DNA of 6,885 bases from Candidatus Saccharimonadota bacterium (GTDB taxonomy: Bacteria > Patescibacteriota > Saccharimonadia > Saccharimonadales > Saccharimonadaceae): contig JAFOHW010000035.1 in NCBI GenBank assembly GCA_017421685.1, positions 1 through 6,885 of the forward strand, given 5' to 3'. The notes beneath the pieces were generated by a model. The model searched no databases and was not told the DNA's origin. It saw only the letters and a list, made by a program, of their open reading frames with translations. Positions 4,696-6,885 of the stretch are shown in pieces; within the stretch, counting starts at the first letter, position 1, and each line of letters begins with the position of its first letter. Both the position numbers and the translations under genes were made by a program.

Positions 4696-5526
4696 ATACT
4701 TCTCAAACAACTCCTCTAGCCTCCCCTCGAACCCGTGTAAATATCTCTCCGTCGTCGCAACCGACTCGTGCCCAATCATCTCCTTAATCTCCGAGATGCT
4801 CGCCCCCTTTAGTTGTAAATCCGTCGCAAACGAATGCCTTAAAGCATGCGGGTAAAACCCCGAAAAACCCGCCTCTAAAAACACTTTCTTTAATCTAGCT
4901 CGTACCGTATTAATAGTTGGCGGTTCCCCATTTAAGCTTCTAAAACCCCAAAGATATCCAGAAACACAATGCCGACAAATAAATTCCTCTAATAACCTAA
5001 AAGTTTCTTTACTTACATAAACCTCCCTTGATTTTCTTCCTTTTCCAATAAATCTAACCTTTCTCCCTTCAAAATCCGAAACCTTTAACCTTGTTAACTC
5101 CGCAATTCTCATTCCCGTCTCAAACATAATCCGAATCATCAGTTCCGTCTCTAAATCCGAAAAAATAATTACCTTTTCTATCTCCTCCCTCGTATAAAAC
5201 TTCCGTCTTGTCTTCTCTCCTTTTATTCTCTTTATCGAACTTATTTTTAACGGAATCGCTAACCCCTTCTCCTTAAAATACCGCACCATTGCGAATATGA
5301 CCGAATTGTACGTATTCATCGATCGCGCCGAAATCCCTCGCCCTAATTCCCCTTCCATCCATCTTTCGAATACCTCGTTTGTTAATTTTCTTAAATCTTT
5401 TATCTCGCTATTATCTATAAACCGCCTTAGCGTATCCTCCTTCATCGCCATCGTTGTCGGCGACATTCTCCGAATTTTCTCGCAATAATTTAAATATTCT
5501 TCTACTTGCTTTTTAGCTTTCCTCAT
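4690..5526 (-). CDS. tyrosine site-specific recombinase (Xer/integrase family), putative DNA invertase
   Basis: The product has 278 residues, slightly shorter than typical XerC/XerD (about 300). Residues 1-90 form the helical SAM-like core-binding domain (Ser-Pro-Thr-Thr pattern near 22, NTYNSVIFAMVRYF). The catalytic domain spans about 105-275 with the full active site: R140 in GMRIAELTRL, K162 in GKGRKSREV, H227 and R230 in HALRH, H253 in IGHESVATT and nucleophile Y262 in RYLHGF. It cuts and rejoins DNA through a 3'-phosphotyrosine link. It sits directly beside three paralogous surface genes with inverted leader repeats, which points to a local invertase. Housekeeping XerC/D at dif remains an alternative. 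The ATG at 5526 is preceded by AAGGAG, which lies inside a hairpin (5531-5554). Only a weak promoter-like TATAAG box (5555-5560) is visible, and transcription may come from the upstream operon. Confidence 0.93.
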   Translation of the reverse strand: MRKAKKQVEEYLNYCEKIRRMSPTTMAMKEDTLRRFIDNSEIKDLRKLTNEVFERWMEGELGRGISARSMNTYNSVIFAMVRYFKEKGLAIPLKISSIKRIKGEKTRRKFYTREEIEKVIIFSDLETELMIRIMFETGMRIAELTRLKVSDFEGRKVRFIGKGRKSREVYVSKETFRLLEEFICRHCVSGYLWGFRSLNGEPPTINTVRARLKKVFLEAGFSGFYPHALRHSFATDLQLKGASISEIKEMIGHESVATTERYLHGFEGRLEELFEKYR

Positions 5527-5530
5527 AAAA

Positions 5531-5554
5531 ATAAGCTCCTTTCTTGGAACTTAT
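5531..5554 (-). promoter_or_regulatory. hairpin sequestering the recombinase ribosome binding site
   Basis: In RNA of the minus strand AUAAGUUCC pairs with GGAGCUUAU, nine pairs including one U-G, around the 6-nt loop AAGAAA. The GGAG of the ribosome binding site is in the 3' arm, 9 bases before the ATG. Folding would hide the site and keep translation low. A transcript starting at the weak TATAAG box would begin inside the hairpin and lack most of the 5' arm, whereas read-through RNA from the upstream genes would have all of it. The T-rich stretch after the stem also allows a weak terminator. Confidence 0.5.
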
Positions 5555-5577
5555 CTTATACCCATTATCCTTAAACG

Positions 5578-6072
5578 TTAAATCTCCACATTCCTCTCAA
5601 CCCACCTTAAAAACGCTTCGTACTCATTATACATATCCGCATCCTCATCATGATCAGCCCTTAAAAACGTCTTAACTTCTCCTTCACTGACAACAACAAA
5701 AGACGGATAATATTTTACATAATCGTGTAGTGTCGAATTCTTTACATCCGTAAACATCATTTTATAAACATTAATCCCCTTCTCATTCATTAAATTCATA
5801 GAAAATTCCCGAACTCTATCCGCTGTCGTACATCCATTCTGATCAATAAAAATTAAAGCCGTCTCTCCCGAAGCGATTAACTCATCATAATCCGGCCCCA
5901 TCATTTCGATAAATTCTGCCGTATCCCCATAATATTTCGAGCTGAGCTTCGGCCTCGGCCCATCAAACCACCCACTCATAGCTCCAGCCATAATTACTGA
6001 AACAAACAAAATCACGACTAAAGCAATTATTACCTTCGGTGCTCGCCTTCGTCGTCTCCTCTGTACCGCCAC
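5578..6072 (-). CDS. membrane-anchored thioredoxin-fold protein with a single Cys
   Basis: The product has 164 residues. An unusually basic start (MAVQRRRRRRAPK) is followed by one membrane helix (residues 13-31), placing the rest outside. The outer domain has thioredoxin-fold features: the strand TALIFID (71-77) leads to NGCTTADRV, where C81 takes the first-Cys position and A84 replaces the second. A later YYPSFVVV supplies the usual cis-Pro (P123) before a strand. With CTTA in place of CxxC it cannot be an ordinary dithiol oxidoreductase; a thiol-binding, monothiol or non-catalytic role is more likely. It starts with GTG, one base after the stop of the rhodanese-like gene, with GGAGAAG overlapping that end, so the two are translationally coupled. 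Confidence 0.75.
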   Translation of the reverse strand: MAVQRRRRRRAPKVIIALVVILFVSVIMAGAMSGWFDGPRPKLSSKYYGDTAEFIEMMGPDYDELIASGETALIFIDQNGCTTADRVREFSMNLMNEKGINVYKMMFTDVKNSTLHDYVKYYPSFVVVSEGEVKTFLRADHDEDADMYNEYEAFLRWVERNVEI

Positions 6073-6073
6073 T

Positions 6074-6760
6074 CTACTTCTCCGTTAAAGCTTCGAAATC
6101 AATTTCATGAACTGGGACTTTATAAAAATCATAAACCTCTAGACCATCCCCAGTCGCTCGCTTTACTTCTACATTATTCTCCCCTTCATAGAACCAATAT
6201 CCCCCAACATCGTAAATCTTCGTCCCATCCCAACCTAACGAAACTAACAGTTCTTTCATCATTCCAGAATATCCCCCTCCCCCACACATCAAGAAAATAA
6301 TCTTATCTTTCGGGAATAATGCCTCTAAAATCTCCTCAGATTCTTCATAGTTCGCCGTTATGCTTCCGTCCGAATGCTTCCTAAATAGAGTATCTCCATC
6401 ATAAGTTCCCCCAACTTCTTCTGGAAGCCCTGTAACATTAACAATATAAGGGAACGGAACAACCTCAAATCCATCAACAAACCCACTTAAATACGAATCT
6501 CCTCCAATCGCCTCATAATTCCCCGGATCCTTTAACATCCTTAAATCCCGATAAACCGCATCGCTCCGATTAAGATACTGGTCAATCGTAGATTCGTTAA
6601 CGTTCTTATCAATCCCGAGCTCCCCTCTCTGCCCCTCAGAAATCTCAGGTACCGGTAACTCTGCCAACTTTTGCGCTGGAAAAACGAATTTTCCCAGTAA
6701 AAACGCTCCGACAATTAAAATAACCGCTAATATCCCACTCCACCAAACATATTTTTTCAT
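6074..6760 (-). CDS. membrane-anchored rhodanese-like protein
   Basis: The product has 228 residues from the ATG at 6760, chosen because GGAGA lies 5 bases before it. A GTG at 6772 would add four residues but has no RBS and overlaps this one. A membrane helix (about residues 6-27) anchors an external domain. The rhodanese pattern is visible: SDAVYRDLR (66-74) as the early strand, PFPYIVNVTGLP around 102-113, and the active-site loop at C159 (LMCGGGGYSGMMKELL), then LGWDGTKIYDVGGYWFYEG, the usual strand-and-Gly-Gly ending. C159 is the only Cys. Rhodaneses move sulfane sulfur or handle persulfides; the substrate here is unknown. It heads an operon with the thioredoxin-like gene. Confidence 0.78.
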   Translation of the reverse strand: MKKYVWWSGILAVILIVGAFLLGKFVFPAQKLAELPVPEISEGQRGELGIDKNVNESTIDQYLNRSDAVYRDLRMLKDPGNYEAIGGDSYLSGFVDGFEVVPFPYIVNVTGLPEEVGGTYDGDTLFRKHSDGSITANYEESEEILEALFPKDKIIFLMCGGGGYSGMMKELLVSLGWDGTKIYDVGGYWFYEGENNVEVKRATGDGLEVYDFYKVPVHEIDFEALTEK

Positions 6761-6785
6761 ATTTTTCTCCACTTTATCTATACTG

Positions 6786-6794
6786 ATTATAGCA
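6786..6794 (-). promoter_or_regulatory. extended -10 promoter of the rhodanese/thioredoxin-like operon
   Basis: The minus strand reads TGCTATAAT, a perfect TATAAT with TGn extension, and no clear -35. Transcription would start near 6779 with a leader of about 20 nt carrying the GGAGA ribosome binding site. It lies just after the stop codon of the gene entering from the right edge. Confidence 0.6.
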
Positions 6795-6805
6795 TAAAAT
6801 TTAAT

Positions 6806-6885
6806 TTAGATTCCCATGCTTTTCTCATTTGGACAATTAGATAGAACCCTCAAAATCGCCTCTTTTTCCGCCTTTGTAACCCAAA
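6806..6885 (-). CDS. C-terminal end of an unidentified protein (partial)
   Basis: The minus-strand frame reads 25 codons from WVTKAEKEAILRVL to NEKSMGI and stops with TAA at 6806-6808. The composition is that of a normal amphipathic C-terminal helix. The stop lies immediately before the promoter of the next gene, as expected for a real gene end. The fragment is too short to name. No terminator is visible after it. Confidence 0.5.
   Translation of the reverse strand, partial: WVTKAEKEAILRVLSNCPNEKSMGI

Noticed and set aside
4452..4706. 84-codon minus-strand frame across the start of C
   Set aside because: It reads the leader and signal region of C in another frame; the C frame with AGGAG and a proper signal peptide is the real one.
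4690..5526. Recombinase as a prophage or integrative-element integrase
   Set aside because: No phage, excisionase, relaxase or tRNA attachment site is visible in the window; the adjacent inverted repeats fit a local invertase better, though housekeeping XerC/D cannot be excluded.

Overview
The window looks like chromosomal DNA of a small-genome, AT-rich bacterium, most likely a Candidate Phyla Radiation (Patescibacteria) member close to Saccharibacteria. This is inferred from the 23S rRNA gene standing on its own promoter, the very uniform Ala/Gly/Val-rich signal peptides, the many small single-pass exported proteins of unknown family, and the standard TGG Trp codons (no sign of TGA recoding). 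The lineage is not proven by anything in the window.

Layout. Positions 1-226 are the 5' end of a 23S rRNA gene (minus strand). It is driven by its own near-consensus promoter (432-460) through a leader of about 200 nt, with no 16S gene upstream. From 480 to 2163 there is a terminator, a membrane protein resembling the WxL-interacting (DUF916-type) family (533-1477), and a small single-pass exported protein (1518-2069), both minus strand. From 2163 to 4606 lie three paralogous secreted proteins in alternating orientation: A (minus), B (plus), C (minus). They share a virtually identical 5' leader and signal-peptide segment and then diverge. Next come a tyrosine site-specific recombinase (4690-5526), a membrane-anchored thioredoxin-fold protein with one Cys (5578-6072) and a membrane-anchored rhodanese-like protein (6074-6760), all minus strand. 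The last 80 bases hold the C-terminal end of another minus-strand gene.

Main interpretation. A/B/C plus the recombinase have the layout of a DNA-inversion phase-variation locus, and strongly resemble the mycoplasma vsa/vpma/vsp loci (Xer-type recombinase next to surface-protein genes with a conserved leader and signal sequence in both orientations). A and B are head to head, and the 332-bp region between their inverted leader copies contains one strong promoter (TTGACA-17-TAAAAT), now pointing at A. Inverting that region would point it at B. B and C are joined by a perfect 120-bp inverted repeat whose coding part ends at the signal-peptidase site. Inversion there would exchange the mature parts of B and C and so let all three reach the single promoter. 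The mature proteins have two conserved Cys and end in a WxL-domain-like pattern (GGW-x-V and TYTGYVKYVLTAP). The neighbouring DUF916-like protein would be the expected membrane/cell-wall partner. The rhodanese/thioredoxin-like pair may act on exported thiols.

The inversion itself is inferred from sequence architecture. Long-read or read-pair evidence of the alternative orientations would decide it.
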